Part shown: positions 19,980 through 29,341 of the stretch, one piece after another | Layout of the letters: every line of letters starts with the position of its first letter | How positions within the stretch are numbered: the stretch's first letter is position 1 | Assembly (NCBI GenBank): GCA_965603125.1 | Contig: CBFDBU010000018.1 | Location: 1 to 58,090, forward strand | From: JAJRTA01 sp965603125 | GTDB taxonomy: Bacteria; Zixibacteria; MSB-5A5; GN15; FEB-12 | Reading direction: 5' to 3' | DNA: 58,090 bases | The notes under the pieces: model-generated | Told to the model about the DNA's origin: nothing | The model's database searches: none | The model's input: the letters and a program-made list of their open reading frames with translations, nothing else | Program-made: the position numbers and the translations under genes

Positions 19980-20888
19980 ATGGTTCGCTCCCGGATACGC
20001 AATACGAAGGTGACAATTCCCCGGATGCTTCTGTCGGTCATAATAATAGTGGCTGGCGCTTTTCTGCTCTTCGGCGCCTATCTGTACTTCCGGCAGGACA
20101 GGATGGTCTTTTGCCCGACGACGGAACTCGCGGATACTCCCTCCTCTCTCGGTCTTTCCTTTGAGGAAGTATACGTCGACGTTGCCGGTGGTGAGAAGGT
20201 TCACGCCTGGTATTTACCTGCCGGCTCTACGGGAACTGAAACGAGCGATCCTACCCAGACTGCCGGCGCGGCCAAGACCGTGCTCTTTTGTCACGGCAAC
20301 GGCGGGAATATCTCGCATCGATTAGAGACGGCGGAGTTTATCACCGGGCTGGGAGTCAACATCCTCCTGTTCGATTACCGGGGCTACGGCAGGTCGGACG
20401 GATCACCGAGTGAGTCAAAAGTCTACGCCGACGCCGAGGCCTGCTATCGCTGGTTGCTAAGTGAGAAGGGTGTCCTGCCGCAGGATATTGTTGTCTTTGG
20501 ACGGTCGCTTGGGGGTGCGGTAGCGATCGAACTCGCCGGCCGGGTTAATTGTGGTGCGCTGGTGGTGGAATCCTCATTTACCTCGGCGCGCGACATGGCG
20601 AGATTGATCTTCCCTTACTTTCCTGTCAGGTACCTTCTTCGCTATGAGTTCGACTCCATCAGAAAAATTCCGTCTGTGGGTTGCCCCATTCTGGTCACCC
20701 ATTCCGTTGAGGATGATATCATTCCCTTTGCGATGGGCCGCAGACTCTTCGACAGCGCCCGCAAGCCGAAACGTTTCGTGCCGTTTTACGGCCGCCATAA
20801 CGAACGTGACTACCTGTGCGACCCGTCGTATGTTGAGGCTGTCCGAGATATTGTTACCGGTCAGTTCCCGGCGGGGGATGAGGCGTGA
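19980..20888 (+). CDS. Membrane-anchored alpha/beta hydrolase (Bem46/ABHD13-like)
   Basis: The 302-residue protein has one N-terminal membrane segment (LLSVIIIVAGAFLLFGAYLYF, about 17-37). The alpha/beta hydrolase core follows: oxyanion loop FCHGNGGNISHR, FDYRGYGRSDG, nucleophile elbow GRSLGG, and a late Asp (EDDIIPF) and His (YGRHNE). This layout is that of the Bem46/ABHD13/YhfR-type serine hydrolases, whose substrates are lipid-like or unknown. No strong ribosome-binding site precedes the ATG at 19980. An ATG at 20025, inside the membrane segment, is less likely. It is about 110 bases downstream of guaA, probably outside that operon. Confidence 0.85.
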   Translation: MVRSRIRNTKVTIPRMLLSVIIIVAGAFLLFGAYLYFRQDRMVFCPTTELADTPSSLGLSFEEVYVDVAGGEKVHAWYLPAGSTGTETSDPTQTAGAAKTVLFCHGNGGNISHRLETAEFITGLGVNILLFDYRGYGRSDGSPSESKVYADAEACYRWLLSEKGVLPQDIVVFGRSLGGAVAIELAGRVNCGALVVESSFTSARDMARLIFPYFPVRYLLRYEFDSIRKIPSVGCPILVTHSVEDDIIPFAMGRRLFDSARKPKRFVPFYGRHNERDYLCDPSYVEAVRDIVTGQFPAGDEA

Positions 20889-21017
20889 GTGCTCAGTGTC
20901 ATACTCATCGCCAATGAATTCAATCAGAAAAATGTGGATTCTTGGACGTGGTATTGGTATGTTTATTTATGCTAATCAATTATTAATGATCCCATGGTGA
21001 TCAGAAAAGGAGATGAC

Positions 21018-23258
21018 ATGTCAGACAGCTATCGTATCTTTCTTGTGTTACTTTTCGCATTGATCAATCTGGCGGCATCATCATTGTTGTCTGCAGACGA
21101 CATCACGATCGAATACGTTGGCAGCACATTATGGAAGCAAGCAAACGACGTTGCCATAAGCGGGAACTACGCTTATTGCGCTATGGGCTACGGACTTTAT
21201 GTTCTTGATATCAGCACGCCCAGCTCACCAGCATATGTCTCAAAGCTCAAGTTCAGCAGAGCAACCAAGATCAGAATCTCAGACGATCTGGCATACTTGA
21301 TAGCGGTTGAGGACTCCTCTGGTGTTGATGAGTACTGCTTATATCTTGTAGACATTTCCAGTCCGGAAAATCCGGCCATCGCCGGTACTTATCAGCCAGC
21401 TGCCGGGCATTATATCCGCTCCGTAGCAGCAGAGGGCAGCTATGCATACCTTGCAGTGGACACGTGTTACCCGGAAGCACAAGGCTATGACCGAATAGTC
21501 ACACTCAATATATCAAACTCTGGCAGCCCTCAATTCGTTTCCAGTTTTGATACTACCGGTCGTGTAGCAAACGTCGCAGTTGCTGGTGGGATGTGTTACG
21601 CCGTATTTTCCGGTTTCGGGATGGTAGCCCTTGCACACAGTGGGTCTGTGATTACCGGGGTGTATGAGTCAGATAGGATCGGGGGTGTCGAATTGGAAGG
21701 CAGTTATGCCTTGGTATGGGGAAGCGGGTATGTCGAAATAGTAGATATTTCCAATCCTGCTACACTTTTGGGCAGGGGGAGTATAGACTTATACGTGGGG
21801 CCGCCTCAGTCTGGTATAATGGATGTAGCGGCCCTGGGAACAAAAGCGTATGTTGGATATGGTTCGACCATGAGGGTGATTGATTTCTCAGACCCGGACA
21901 ATCCGGATACATTGAGGTCTTATGTGTTCAGTCTTGACCCCAATGCAAGGGTGCGCGGTGTTGAGATCAATGGCGACCACGTATTCTCGATAGTCCAGTC
22001 CATCGGTCTCAAGGTAATAGACGTGTCGGACCCAACCTCATTAGACTTGGCCGGTAGCTATGACATGGATGGCTCGTTGAACGCTGTCGTAGTAGATGGC
22101 GACTACGCTTATGTTGCCAACAGACAGTGGGTGGATCACAGACCATGTGCTATTGATATAGTAGATATTTCGAATCCAGCTTCCCCGTCGGTAGTAGCTC
22201 ACCTTGATTCTGTCGGCCAAGGGGTTATAAAACAACTGATCAAAGTTGATAGTTTGCTTTACATGACAAGTTCGTCTGATGGTTTGATTATTGCGAATGT
22301 CGCTGATTTGCTATCACCCGCACTGGTAGGGAGTTACGCCGACACTGGGTTGGGAAGATTTACCATATCAGACTCAGTGGTATATGTAACATTTGACAAC
22401 CAGGGGTTAATTTCATTTGACGTTTCAGACCCGTTTAACCCAATTCCGTTGGACACTTTCTTAGTATTGGTTGATGAGGAATCTGTCGCGGTTGCAGGGG
22501 ACTACGTCTACCTAGCGCTTGAAGCCGGTATCATGATACTGGACGTTACCCAACCAGAAAATATGGTTCTTGCGCAGACTCTTGATGACAGGTTCTACTA
22601 CGATGTTGTTGCGAACAACGGGTATCTCTATGCCGCTACGGGGGATAGCTTATTTGTCTTTGACGTCTCCACCGATCCAGCAAACCCTTCAGGTATAGGC
22701 AATTGTCGGCGGTTAGATCACGAACGTGGACTAAAAAGCATGACCATACGTGGCAGCTACATTATATGTTCTAGTGGTAGTAGCGGCTTAAGCGTGATAG
22801 ATATTTCTAACCCTACTGATCCGAGGGTCGTCGGCAGTTACGGCATAGGTGAACATTTAATCTGGGCTGATTTGAAGGATCAATATATCCATAGCGTGGG
22901 AGAGGTCGGTTTTTCTGTCTTGAGAATGTCAACACCAAGTACGTATGCATCGGATGGGAGCCGGTACCCGGATCTCCCTGGCCAGTATGAGTTATCACAG
23001 AATTACCCAAATCCATTCAATCCATCTTCCACTATCAAGTACAGCCTACCAACTCGGTCTGATGTAAGCATATCAATCCTTAATATTCTGGGGCAGAGGG
23101 TTCGTGTGTTGTTTCAGGGTACAAAGTCTGCTGGTGAGCACCAAGTAGTCTGGGACGGAAGATCGGATTCAGGAACTCCTGTGTCAAGTGGTGTATATTT
23201 CTATCGAGTTGTCGCCGGCGATTTTGCTGAGAGCAAGAAGATGGTGCTTTTGAGGTGA
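21018..23258 (+). CDS. Secreted LVIVD-repeat beta-propeller with C-terminal sorting tail
   Basis: The 746-residue protein has a signal peptide (hydrophobic core at residues 7-25, cleavage near LLSADD). About twelve LVIVD units of roughly 45 residues follow, each with a core such as VDISNPASPSVVAHL or IDVSDPTSLDLAGSY. The tail has NYPNPFNPSSTIKYSLP and a FlgD-like Ig module ending in SSGVYFYRVVAGDFAESKKM. This tail marks export and surface sorting in FCB bacteria. The ATG at 21018 follows AAAAGGAG. The codon use is visibly AT-richer than in neighbouring genes. It is probably a cell-surface or secreted binding protein with unknown ligand. Confidence 0.9.
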   Translation: MSDSYRIFLVLLFALINLAASSLLSADDITIEYVGSTLWKQANDVAISGNYAYCAMGYGLYVLDISTPSSPAYVSKLKFSRATKIRISDDLAYLIAVEDSSGVDEYCLYLVDISSPENPAIAGTYQPAAGHYIRSVAAEGSYAYLAVDTCYPEAQGYDRIVTLNISNSGSPQFVSSFDTTGRVANVAVAGGMCYAVFSGFGMVALAHSGSVITGVYESDRIGGVELEGSYALVWGSGYVEIVDISNPATLLGRGSIDLYVGPPQSGIMDVAALGTKAYVGYGSTMRVIDFSDPDNPDTLRSYVFSLDPNARVRGVEINGDHVFSIVQSIGLKVIDVSDPTSLDLAGSYDMDGSLNAVVVDGDYAYVANRQWVDHRPCAIDIVDISNPASPSVVAHLDSVGQGVIKQLIKVDSLLYMTSSSDGLIIANVADLLSPALVGSYADTGLGRFTISDSVVYVTFDNQGLISFDVSDPFNPIPLDTFLVLVDEESVAVAGDYVYLALEAGIMILDVTQPENMVLAQTLDDRFYYDVVANNGYLYAATGDSLFVFDVSTDPANPSGIGNCRRLDHERGLKSMTIRGSYIICSSGSSGLSVIDISNPTDPRVVGSYGIGEHLIWADLKDQYIHSVGEVGFSVLRMSTPSTYASDGSRYPDLPGQYELSQNYPNPFNPSSTIKYSLPTRSDVSISILNILGQRVRVLFQGTKSAGEHQVVWDGRSDSGTPVSSGVYFYRVVAGDFAESKKMVLLR

Positions 23259-23555
23259 GTGCCTCGTTTTCTTGGGCAGGTGAGCTGTTGTCCGCCGAAA
23301 TGGCTGATCCTGCGTAGTTGACAGCGTAGATGTTCAGGGGTAGTCCACCTCCGCCAGTCATGGAAGCGGCCTATATATGTATGTACGGCAGTGGCGAACT
23401 GCTCGGCAGCAAGGCGTCCCCCCAAAGGCCCGCCGCAGCGGGGGGGATAAGCCCAGCCACGTTTTTTCGGGGGAGGGGACATATTATTGAATCAATCCTG
23501 CGGCTGGCACGCTATAATCGACGAAACCACGCGTTCATCAGTCGGTATTTATCAT
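23259..23555. other. Intergenic stretch with GC-rich palindrome
   Basis: No gene is seen here. A short perfect stem CCCGC/GCGGG (23429-23442) sits inside a C6...G7 flanked block, and a run of six T lies 20 bases later (23462-23467). It is not arranged as a standard terminator for the LVIVD gene. The block may be a remnant of a dispersed repeat. Confidence 0.3.
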
Positions 23556-23584
23556 TTGACAGTGCGGACGCGAGATTGTATTTT
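23556..23584 (+). promoter_or_regulatory. Sigma70-like promoter before the polyprenyl synthase
   Basis: A perfect TTGACA (23556-23561), a 17-base spacer and TATTTT (23579-23584) lie about 40 bases upstream of the ATG at 23626. Confidence 0.6.
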
Positions 23585-23625
23585 CCCGTTTTGAAGTTAC
23601 ACTTGATCTCGAGACCGACTGACAG

Positions 23626-24609
23626 ATGCTAAACGCCAGCAGTCTTCAGGAATACACCAAGCCAATTCGGGGCGACCTGGATGAGTTTGAAGGAAAGCTT
23701 ACCGATTACCTGCGTGGAGAATCGCCGCTCATCGGCTCCATTGCCCGCCACCTCCTGAAGTCGCGGGGCAAGCGTATCCGCCCGGCCTTTCTTTTTCTGT
23801 CTTCGCGGGCCGCGGACAACTTCACCGAGCATGCCGTCGCCACTTCGCTGGCCATAGAATTGATCCACACGGCAACGCTGCTGCACGATGACGTGGTCGA
23901 TGAGTCGCACATACGGCGCGGCCAGGAGACGGTCAATACCCGGTGGACGAACCTTATCTCCGTGCTTATGGGCGATTACCTTTTCGCCAAGGCTTTCCGG
24001 ATCCTGTTGGAAGCTGAGTCCATAGTGCTCATGAACGCCATCGCCACAGCCTCAGAGCGCGTCTCGGTGGGCGAGTTGCGCCAGATCGAGGAAACAGGCA
24101 ATTATGATCTTTCCGAGGAGGAGTACCTGTCGATCATCGCCGACAAGACAGCGTCCCTGTTCTCGGTGGCCTGTGAGTCCGGACCCATCCTCAAGGGACG
24201 AGCGGCCGGCGAGCGAGATCGGTTTGCCCGCTTCGGTGAAAAGATCGGAACCGCCTTTCAGATAGCGGATGACCTGCTAGACTTCGTCGGTCAGGTCGAA
24301 GTTACCGGCAAAGAACCCGGCAACGACGTCATGACCGGAAAAGTAACTTTACCGCTGATCTACTCGTTGAAGAAAGCGGGAAACACCGGGCGTCGGGAGG
24401 TGTCCCAATACCTCAAGGACGGTGACAATAACGCGTCGTTTGAGAAGGTCTTTACTTTTATCTCAGAGAACGGCGGCATTGACTACGCGTACGACAAGGC
24501 AGGTCAATTGAGCCACCAGGGCCTGGAAGCAATCTCGCGTGTCGGGAACTCCGCCTATTATGATAGCTTGGCTAACCTGGTCGAATTTGCCACGCTACGG
24601 GTGTCCTGA
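23626..24609 (+). CDS. Long-chain polyprenyl diphosphate synthase
   Basis: The 327-residue trans-prenyltransferase has both Asp-rich motifs: LLHDDVVDESHIRRG (DDxxD) about a quarter along and QIADDLLDFVG in the second half, plus GDYLFAKAF and GKVTLPLIY. Residues before the first DDxxD are small, which is typical of chains longer than farnesyl. It elongates FPP with isopentenyl diphosphate. With a complete menaquinone operon in the window, the likely product is the side chain that MenA attaches. Chain length (hepta- or octaprenyl) cannot be read safely. A clear promoter precedes it, and it appears monocistronic. Confidence 0.92.
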   Translation: MLNASSLQEYTKPIRGDLDEFEGKLTDYLRGESPLIGSIARHLLKSRGKRIRPAFLFLSSRAADNFTEHAVATSLAIELIHTATLLHDDVVDESHIRRGQETVNTRWTNLISVLMGDYLFAKAFRILLEAESIVLMNAIATASERVSVGELRQIEETGNYDLSEEEYLSIIADKTASLFSVACESGPILKGRAAGERDRFARFGEKIGTAFQIADDLLDFVGQVEVTGKEPGNDVMTGKVTLPLIYSLKKAGNTGRREVSQYLKDGDNNASFEKVFTFISENGGIDYAYDKAGQLSHQGLEAISRVGNSAYYDSLANLVEFATLRVS

Positions 24610-24690
24610 GGGCCTTCTGCCGGTGCTGTTCCTTCGGTTTTGTATCTTCCACAGGTAAGCCGCATCCGTGACGGTGGAGTATAAGAAGTG

Positions 24691-26862
24691 ATGTTTGGCC
24701 TGAGCGACGTCTCAATCAAGTTCCTGACGGACATCCCATATCTGGCCTGGCCGGCGCTGGTAGTGCTTCTGGGATTGGCCGTGTTCCTATATCACAGGAC
24801 AAATCCGCCGCTGACAGCCTTTCTCAGGATTCTCCTTGCCGGTCTAAGGATAATAGCTGTTGTGGCCCTCTTTCTGGCTATCATGGAGCCGGTTGTCGGT
24901 TTCACCCGGGCATATCGGCGATCTCCACGGGTGGCGTTGCTTCTGGATCGCTCGGCCAGCATGGACAAATCCGGATCGGGAATCACACGAGCCGCCCGCA
25001 TGGACTCACTGCTTTCTTCACATACCTTTGCCGAGCTGGGGAAGATCACGGACCTGACAACTTACCACTACGGCGGCAATCTCGTGAGCGCTCAGGATGA
25101 GGTCGACCGCGACCGGACTTCTTTAGGTGACGTGTGCTATGAACTTGAAAAAAACGAACTAGCGGCACCATCGGACTACTGGATGTTGTTCAGCGACGGC
25201 AAATCCAACTCCGGTCGCGATCCGCGGGACGTTGCGGCCGGACTGCGCACGCCGATCGTAGCTATAGACATGTCTGCCGGTGGTGGTGGTTTCGACGTCG
25301 GTATAGCAGATGTCAGTTACAATCCGGTTGTCTTTGTCGATCAGCCGACCGACGTGCAGGTCAGGCTTAACTGGCGCCACGGCCAAAATCAAAACGTGAA
25401 GATCGATCTTCTGAGCGGGAATCAAATCCTGGACAGTAGGCGTTTTCGCTTGGGCGACGAAGGCGAATTCGGTGAGGTCCCTCTCAAGTACGTTCCTTCC
25501 CGGTCCGGGCGGCAGATACTGAAGGCGCGTATCGCGCCGCTTGAAGGCGAAGAATCCACCGACAATAACCAGCATTCATTTGCCGTGAAGGCGCTCAAGA
25601 GCCGTCTTTTGGTTCTCATCGTGTCGGATCACCCCGATCACGAGGTCGGCTTCCTCAAGCGGTTTCTGAGCCTGTCTGACAAATACGAGGTGGAGTTGCG
25701 CGCCACCGGTCCCCGGGCGGGCAACCTGGGCGGCCGCTTTCCGAGTCGCGCCGTTGAACTGAATCGCTACGACCTGGTCGTTCTACATGACCCGGATCCC
25801 CATAAATTAGAGTCGCGTCGGGAGATTATCGAGTCCTACCTCTCTGAGAAGGGAGGGGCCATGTGGGTTCTGGCCGGGCGACAGTTCGCAGCCTCGGGGT
25901 CCAGCGAATGGTCCAGCCGCTTGCTGCCGTTCCACCCTGCCGGCCCGGCCTACCTTCGACAGGTGGAGTTTCAGGCCGAGCCCGCCGAGGGCAACCTATA
26001 TCACCCGGCTGTCCGGCTGGCGGAGGACCAGTCGTCCATCCGCGAGACGTGGTCCCAACTGCCTCCGTTCAAGTCGCTGGTCGCGTGCAACATAGTCGAC
26101 CCGGACGCAGCCATCCTGGCCTGGGCGCCGCGGTCGGTGGCTCCGGCCGAAAAACTGCCCATTATCGGCTATAAGCGGATGGGACCGGGAAAGATTCTTA
26201 TGTCGGCGGCATTGCCCTACTGGCCATGGGGATTCGTCAGCATGGGCTTTGGCGAGGACGGCGCCTATTACGGCCGCTTTATCGAGGGCGTGGTCAGTTG
26301 GCTGACGGTCAGCGATGATTTCGATCCCATACGCCTGGCTCCGCAGAGGGAAGTCTTCACGCGTGGAGAGACAGTGCGCTTCGACGGCTTTGCCTACGAC
26401 TTGGGCTACCGGCCCATCAGGGCTGTTTCCGGGACGATCAAACTGTCTGCCGAGGGCAGTGGCGGCAGTTATGAGATCGATGTTGTTCCGTTGGGAGAGG
26501 GCAAGTACAAGGCCGAGTTCTTCAACCTGCCGCCCGGCAACTATCGGTACGAGGGTGCTTTCCGGAAGGACGGCAAAATGCTGGAGAAAAACGAGGGCGC
26601 GATTCTCGTGGAGTCGTTTTCATTGGAGGAATACGACCAGGCTGGAGATCCGGCCGGCCTGGCGGCACTGTCAAGGCTTTCTGGGGGCAGATACTTCACC
26701 GCCACGGAGTTTGACGAGGCTGTTGCCTTCCTGGATTTGACTCCGGTTGAAGTGCGCGAGCAGCGGGAGTTCGTCCTGTGGGGCAGGTTCTGGCTGCTGC
26801 TGGTGTTTATCGCGGCTCTGTCTTTGGAGTGGTTGGTGAGAAAGATGAATCAGCTAATCTGA
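24691..26862 (+). CDS. Membrane protein with VWA-like domain
   Basis: The 723-residue protein has two N-terminal membrane segments (about 15-32 and 42-62) and one near the C-terminus (WLLLVFIAALSLEWLV). The soluble region starts with a von Willebrand A-like MIDAS motif DRSASMDKSG and later has DYWMLFSDGKSNSG. A glutamine-amidotransferase-like region follows (LVVLHDPDPHKLE, then GGAMWVLAGRQF). This plan is seen in BatA-like or DUF4159-type inner-membrane proteins of aerotolerance loci, but the gene stands alone here. The ATG at 24691 is chosen with GGTGGAG upstream; a GTG at 24688 adds one residue. Its last nine bases overlap the convergent gene at 26854. Confidence 0.8.
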   Translation: MFGLSDVSIKFLTDIPYLAWPALVVLLGLAVFLYHRTNPPLTAFLRILLAGLRIIAVVALFLAIMEPVVGFTRAYRRSPRVALLLDRSASMDKSGSGITRAARMDSLLSSHTFAELGKITDLTTYHYGGNLVSAQDEVDRDRTSLGDVCYELEKNELAAPSDYWMLFSDGKSNSGRDPRDVAAGLRTPIVAIDMSAGGGGFDVGIADVSYNPVVFVDQPTDVQVRLNWRHGQNQNVKIDLLSGNQILDSRRFRLGDEGEFGEVPLKYVPSRSGRQILKARIAPLEGEESTDNNQHSFAVKALKSRLLVLIVSDHPDHEVGFLKRFLSLSDKYEVELRATGPRAGNLGGRFPSRAVELNRYDLVVLHDPDPHKLESRREIIESYLSEKGGAMWVLAGRQFAASGSSEWSSRLLPFHPAGPAYLRQVEFQAEPAEGNLYHPAVRLAEDQSSIRETWSQLPPFKSLVACNIVDPDAAILAWAPRSVAPAEKLPIIGYKRMGPGKILMSAALPYWPWGFVSMGFGEDGAYYGRFIEGVVSWLTVSDDFDPIRLAPQREVFTRGETVRFDGFAYDLGYRPIRAVSGTIKLSAEGSGGSYEIDVVPLGEGKYKAEFFNLPPGNYRYEGAFRKDGKMLEKNEGAILVESFSLEEYDQAGDPAGLAALSRLSGGRYFTATEFDEAVAFLDLTPVEVREQREFVLWGRFWLLLVFIAALSLEWLVRKMNQLI

Positions 26863-27195
26863 TTTCTCTGTTTTCTTCCGGTACAATCCCGAAAGCATCT
26901 TCAAATCCACTTTCTCAGCTAAGGCGATTTTCTCATCACCAAGGTCCTCGACCTCCTGCCGGATTCGCTCAGCGCAGTGAAGAATCTGCTCGACGGATTC
27001 CCTCTGTGACTCGGTCAACTGATCGGCTTCGCTCAGCATGAACTCAGAGTACCCGATAATCCCCGCCAGGGGGTTGTTGATATCATGATTGAGGGCCAGG
27101 CAATGCCCGATATACGGTCTGAGGATCCGGAAAAGGGCAAGCTCTTCCTTCAGTTTGTCATCAACGACGATGTCACTTGCCTGTTTCGTCTGCAT
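26854..27195 (-). CDS. Orphan HisKA-like (DHp) domain protein, 113 aa
   Basis: The middle of the protein is a histidine-kinase dimerisation/phospho-acceptor helix (HCLALNHDINNPLAGIIGYSEF, split here as ALNHDINNPLAG and IIGYSEF) with His37. A second helix follows (SQRESVEQILHCAERIRQE). There is no ATPase domain, membrane segment or receiver, and the protein ends about 50 residues after the second helix. AGAGGA lies eight bases before the ATG. It could be a histidine phosphotransfer protein, a decoy dimerisation partner or a kinase remnant; the intact start signals argue against simple decay. It converges on the VWA gene and is divergent from the gene at 27371. Confidence 0.75.
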   Translation of the reverse strand: MQTKQASDIVVDDKLKEELALFRILRPYIGHCLALNHDINNPLAGIIGYSEFMLSEADQLTESQRESVEQILHCAERIRQEVEDLGDEKIALAEKVDLKMLSGLYRKKTEKSD

Positions 27196-27370
27196 CAGTT
27201 ATTCCTCTTGCGTGCTGCTCCGGTAGCAGAGAGTCTCTTATACTTCTCGGTAACCTGCCGCGGACTCATCACCGGAATGGCTTGATTTCTTGTGGCAGTC
27301 ACATATTCCTTTTCCAACCAGGATCGGTAGCGTATCTTCGTGGCCTCAGGAACAACAGGAGAGACAACAG

Positions 27371-28513
27371 ATGAGAATAGCCGTGATTGGGGCCGGATTG
27401 ATGGGCCGGGCGGTGGTTTACGACCTGGCCCAGCAGGAGACTGTCCGGAAGGTGGGTGTTTTCGATATCAAGAAGGACGTTGCAACCGCTGTCGCCGAGA
27501 CGTATGGTTACGGCAAGGGAATTGCCGGTCGGCTTGACGCTTCCGACGAAACAGCGGCTTCCGAACTTATGCAGGAATACGCCGCCGCCGTATCCTGTGT
27601 CACCTACCAGCACAATCCCGGTTTGACGCGGGCAGCCATAAGGGCTTCCTGCCACCTGGTGGACCTCGGCGGCAACAACGACGCAGTCCGGGCGCAACTT
27701 GAAATGAATGACGAGGCTGTGGCGGCCGACGTTATTGTCATCCCTGATTGCGGCCTTGCTCCCGGGATGGTGGCTGTTCTGGCGGCGGACGCCGTGGCGC
27801 GATTCGATCATGTCAATTCACTGAAAATACGAGTCGGCGGGCTGCCTCAATCACCGCGGCCACCCCTGAACTACCAGATGGTGTTTTCAGCCGAGGGTCT
27901 GATCAACGAGTATTGGGAACCGTGTGTCATCCTCGAGGACGGCAAGAAAAAGACCGTCAACCCGATGACAGGCCTGGAATTGCTGGAGTTTGACGGAGTC
28001 GGCAAGTTGGAAGCGTTTTACACCTCCGGTGGCACCTCAACGCTGCCGGACACTTACGAGGGCAGGATCGACTTCCTAGACTACAAGACGATCCGCTATC
28101 CGGGTCATTGTCAGCTTTTCCGGCCGATGCTGGAAATAGGCCTGGCCTCGCGGCTGGAGCTCGATATCGGCGACCGGACAGTGCCGCCGCGGGCGGTCCT
28201 CTCGGCCCTGCTGGAGAAAAACCTCAGTTTCGGTGATCTGGATTTGGTCCTGGTAAGAATGATAGCCGAGGGGCGCAAGGACGACCGGGACAAAGCGGTC
28301 ATCTACGAAATCGTGGACCGCCAGGAGAGCAAAGAGGGACTCACGGCCATGATGAGGACCACCTCGTTCCCGGCGGCCATTGTGGCCTGGATGGCGGCGG
28401 CGGGTGAAGTCACGCAGCGCGGCTGTCAGCCCCAGGAGCGGGTGGTCGAGCCGGGAATGTTCATCGGGCACCTGAGAAAACGAGGGATCAACTTAGTGAT
28501 AAAGGAGTATTGA
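27371..28513 (+). CDS. Saccharopine-dehydrogenase-like oxidoreductase
   Basis: The 380-residue protein has an N-terminal NAD(P)-binding fold (AVIGAGLMGRAVVYDLAQQ), a conserved segment HLVDLGGNNDAVRAQ, then DCGLAPGMVAVLA, and the C-terminal saccharopine-dehydrogenase domain (YTSGGTSTLPDTYEG). Relatives act on lysine, saccharopine or polyamine adducts (Lys9, lysine dehydrogenase, carboxynorspermidine synthase). The exact substrate cannot be fixed from sequence alone. The ATG at 27371 has GGAGAG eight bases upstream, and an in-frame ATG at 27290 would add unconserved residues. It has no lysine genes beside it. Confidence 0.82.
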   Translation: MRIAVIGAGLMGRAVVYDLAQQETVRKVGVFDIKKDVATAVAETYGYGKGIAGRLDASDETAASELMQEYAAAVSCVTYQHNPGLTRAAIRASCHLVDLGGNNDAVRAQLEMNDEAVAADVIVIPDCGLAPGMVAVLAADAVARFDHVNSLKIRVGGLPQSPRPPLNYQMVFSAEGLINEYWEPCVILEDGKKKTVNPMTGLELLEFDGVGKLEAFYTSGGTSTLPDTYEGRIDFLDYKTIRYPGHCQLFRPMLEIGLASRLELDIGDRTVPPRAVLSALLEKNLSFGDLDLVLVRMIAEGRKDDRDKAVIYEIVDRQESKEGLTAMMRTTSFPAAIVAWMAAAGEVTQRGCQPQERVVEPGMFIGHLRKRGINLVIKEY

Positions 28514-28593
28514 GAACGCAAGCGACGCGGGGCTGCCGCAGGGCCGGAGCCATCCCGCATCTGTCCCCTGCCACGTAACCGGCGTATGGGCCA

Positions 28594-29331
28594 TCACCAC
28601 AGATCAGCCGGAAAGATAATATCCAACTTCATTACCCTGGCGGGGGTTACACAAACCCGGTACGAAACGGTGTCGGTATCAGGTATATAAATGACGCTGA
28701 GCGTCTGGTTCCCGATGGGGACACCGGCAAAGGAGAAATAGCCCGTCTCGTCCGGGTTGACCGACGCGGTGGTTATGCTCCCCGAACCGTCCGGAAAAGT
28801 GAGCCGGACAATCAGGGAATCGCTGTACGCCGTTCCCGGTAGGTCTCGGTCGGCGTCGGCCACTGTTCCCCGGACACTGTTGGCCAGTAGCGCGGCGGTG
28901 GAATGGGCGATGATTTTGTCGATGTTTGTGCCGGAGCCGCTTGAGCGAAGCAGGGTGTCAACGAAGGTGTAAGCCACATTCCACGCATCCTGTTTGAACC
29001 CGCCGAGATCAACTCCCCGGTTGATGTACGGCCCCTCCCAGGTAGCAAAGCCGCCGGGTTTTGTTATAAGGGCGTCCAAATTCGGCGGCAGGGCGCCGAC
29101 ATCGCCCACATAGCCGAAATCGGTTCGGGCGCCGTTGGCAAACACGTTTGGGTTGCCGACTATGGCCGCAGCCAGAGCATCGAGTTCTTTCTTAGTGTGC
29201 TCATACTTGGCTGTTTCCAATGATGTCCCGAGCTTGCGTACGGCGACGGTGGCCAGTATCCCGACAATCATGATCACGATAATCAGCTCGACAAGTGTGA
29301 AACCGTCTGCGCTTTTGGATGGGCCTGCCAT
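28594..29331 (-). CDS. GspG-like pseudopilin with C-terminal beta domain (fourth of four)
   Basis: The 245-residue protein has a prepilin signal ending G|FTLVELIIVIMIVGIL (Glu at +5) and a GspG-like core. The core includes RTDFGYVGDVGALPPNL, the ITKPGGFATWEGPYI segment and QDAWN, equivalent to the GPYL...DPWG of major pseudopilins. Residues from about 150 onward form a carboxypeptidase-regulatory-like beta sandwich (NSVRGTVADADRDLPGTAYSDS, read in two pieces: SVRGTVADADRDLPG and AYSDS; then GVPIGNQTLSVIYIP). AGGTGA lies seven bases before the ATG. It is last in a four-gene run with gaps of 7 to 18 bases. No GspE, GspF or GspD gene lies nearby. Confidence 0.85.
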   Translation of the reverse strand: MAGPSKSADGFTLVELIIVIMIVGILATVAVRKLGTSLETAKYEHTKKELDALAAAIVGNPNVFANGARTDFGYVGDVGALPPNLDALITKPGGFATWEGPYINRGVDLGGFKQDAWNVAYTFVDTLLRSSGSGTNIDKIIAHSTAALLANSVRGTVADADRDLPGTAYSDSLIVRLTFPDGSGSITTASVNPDETGYFSFAGVPIGNQTLSVIYIPDTDTVSYRVCVTPARVMKLDIIFPADLW

Positions 29332-29341
29332 TGCCTGTCAC

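Noticed and set aside
23429..23467. Intrinsic terminator after the LVIVD gene
   Set aside because: The stem and the run of six T are separated by about 20 bases, so the geometry does not fit.
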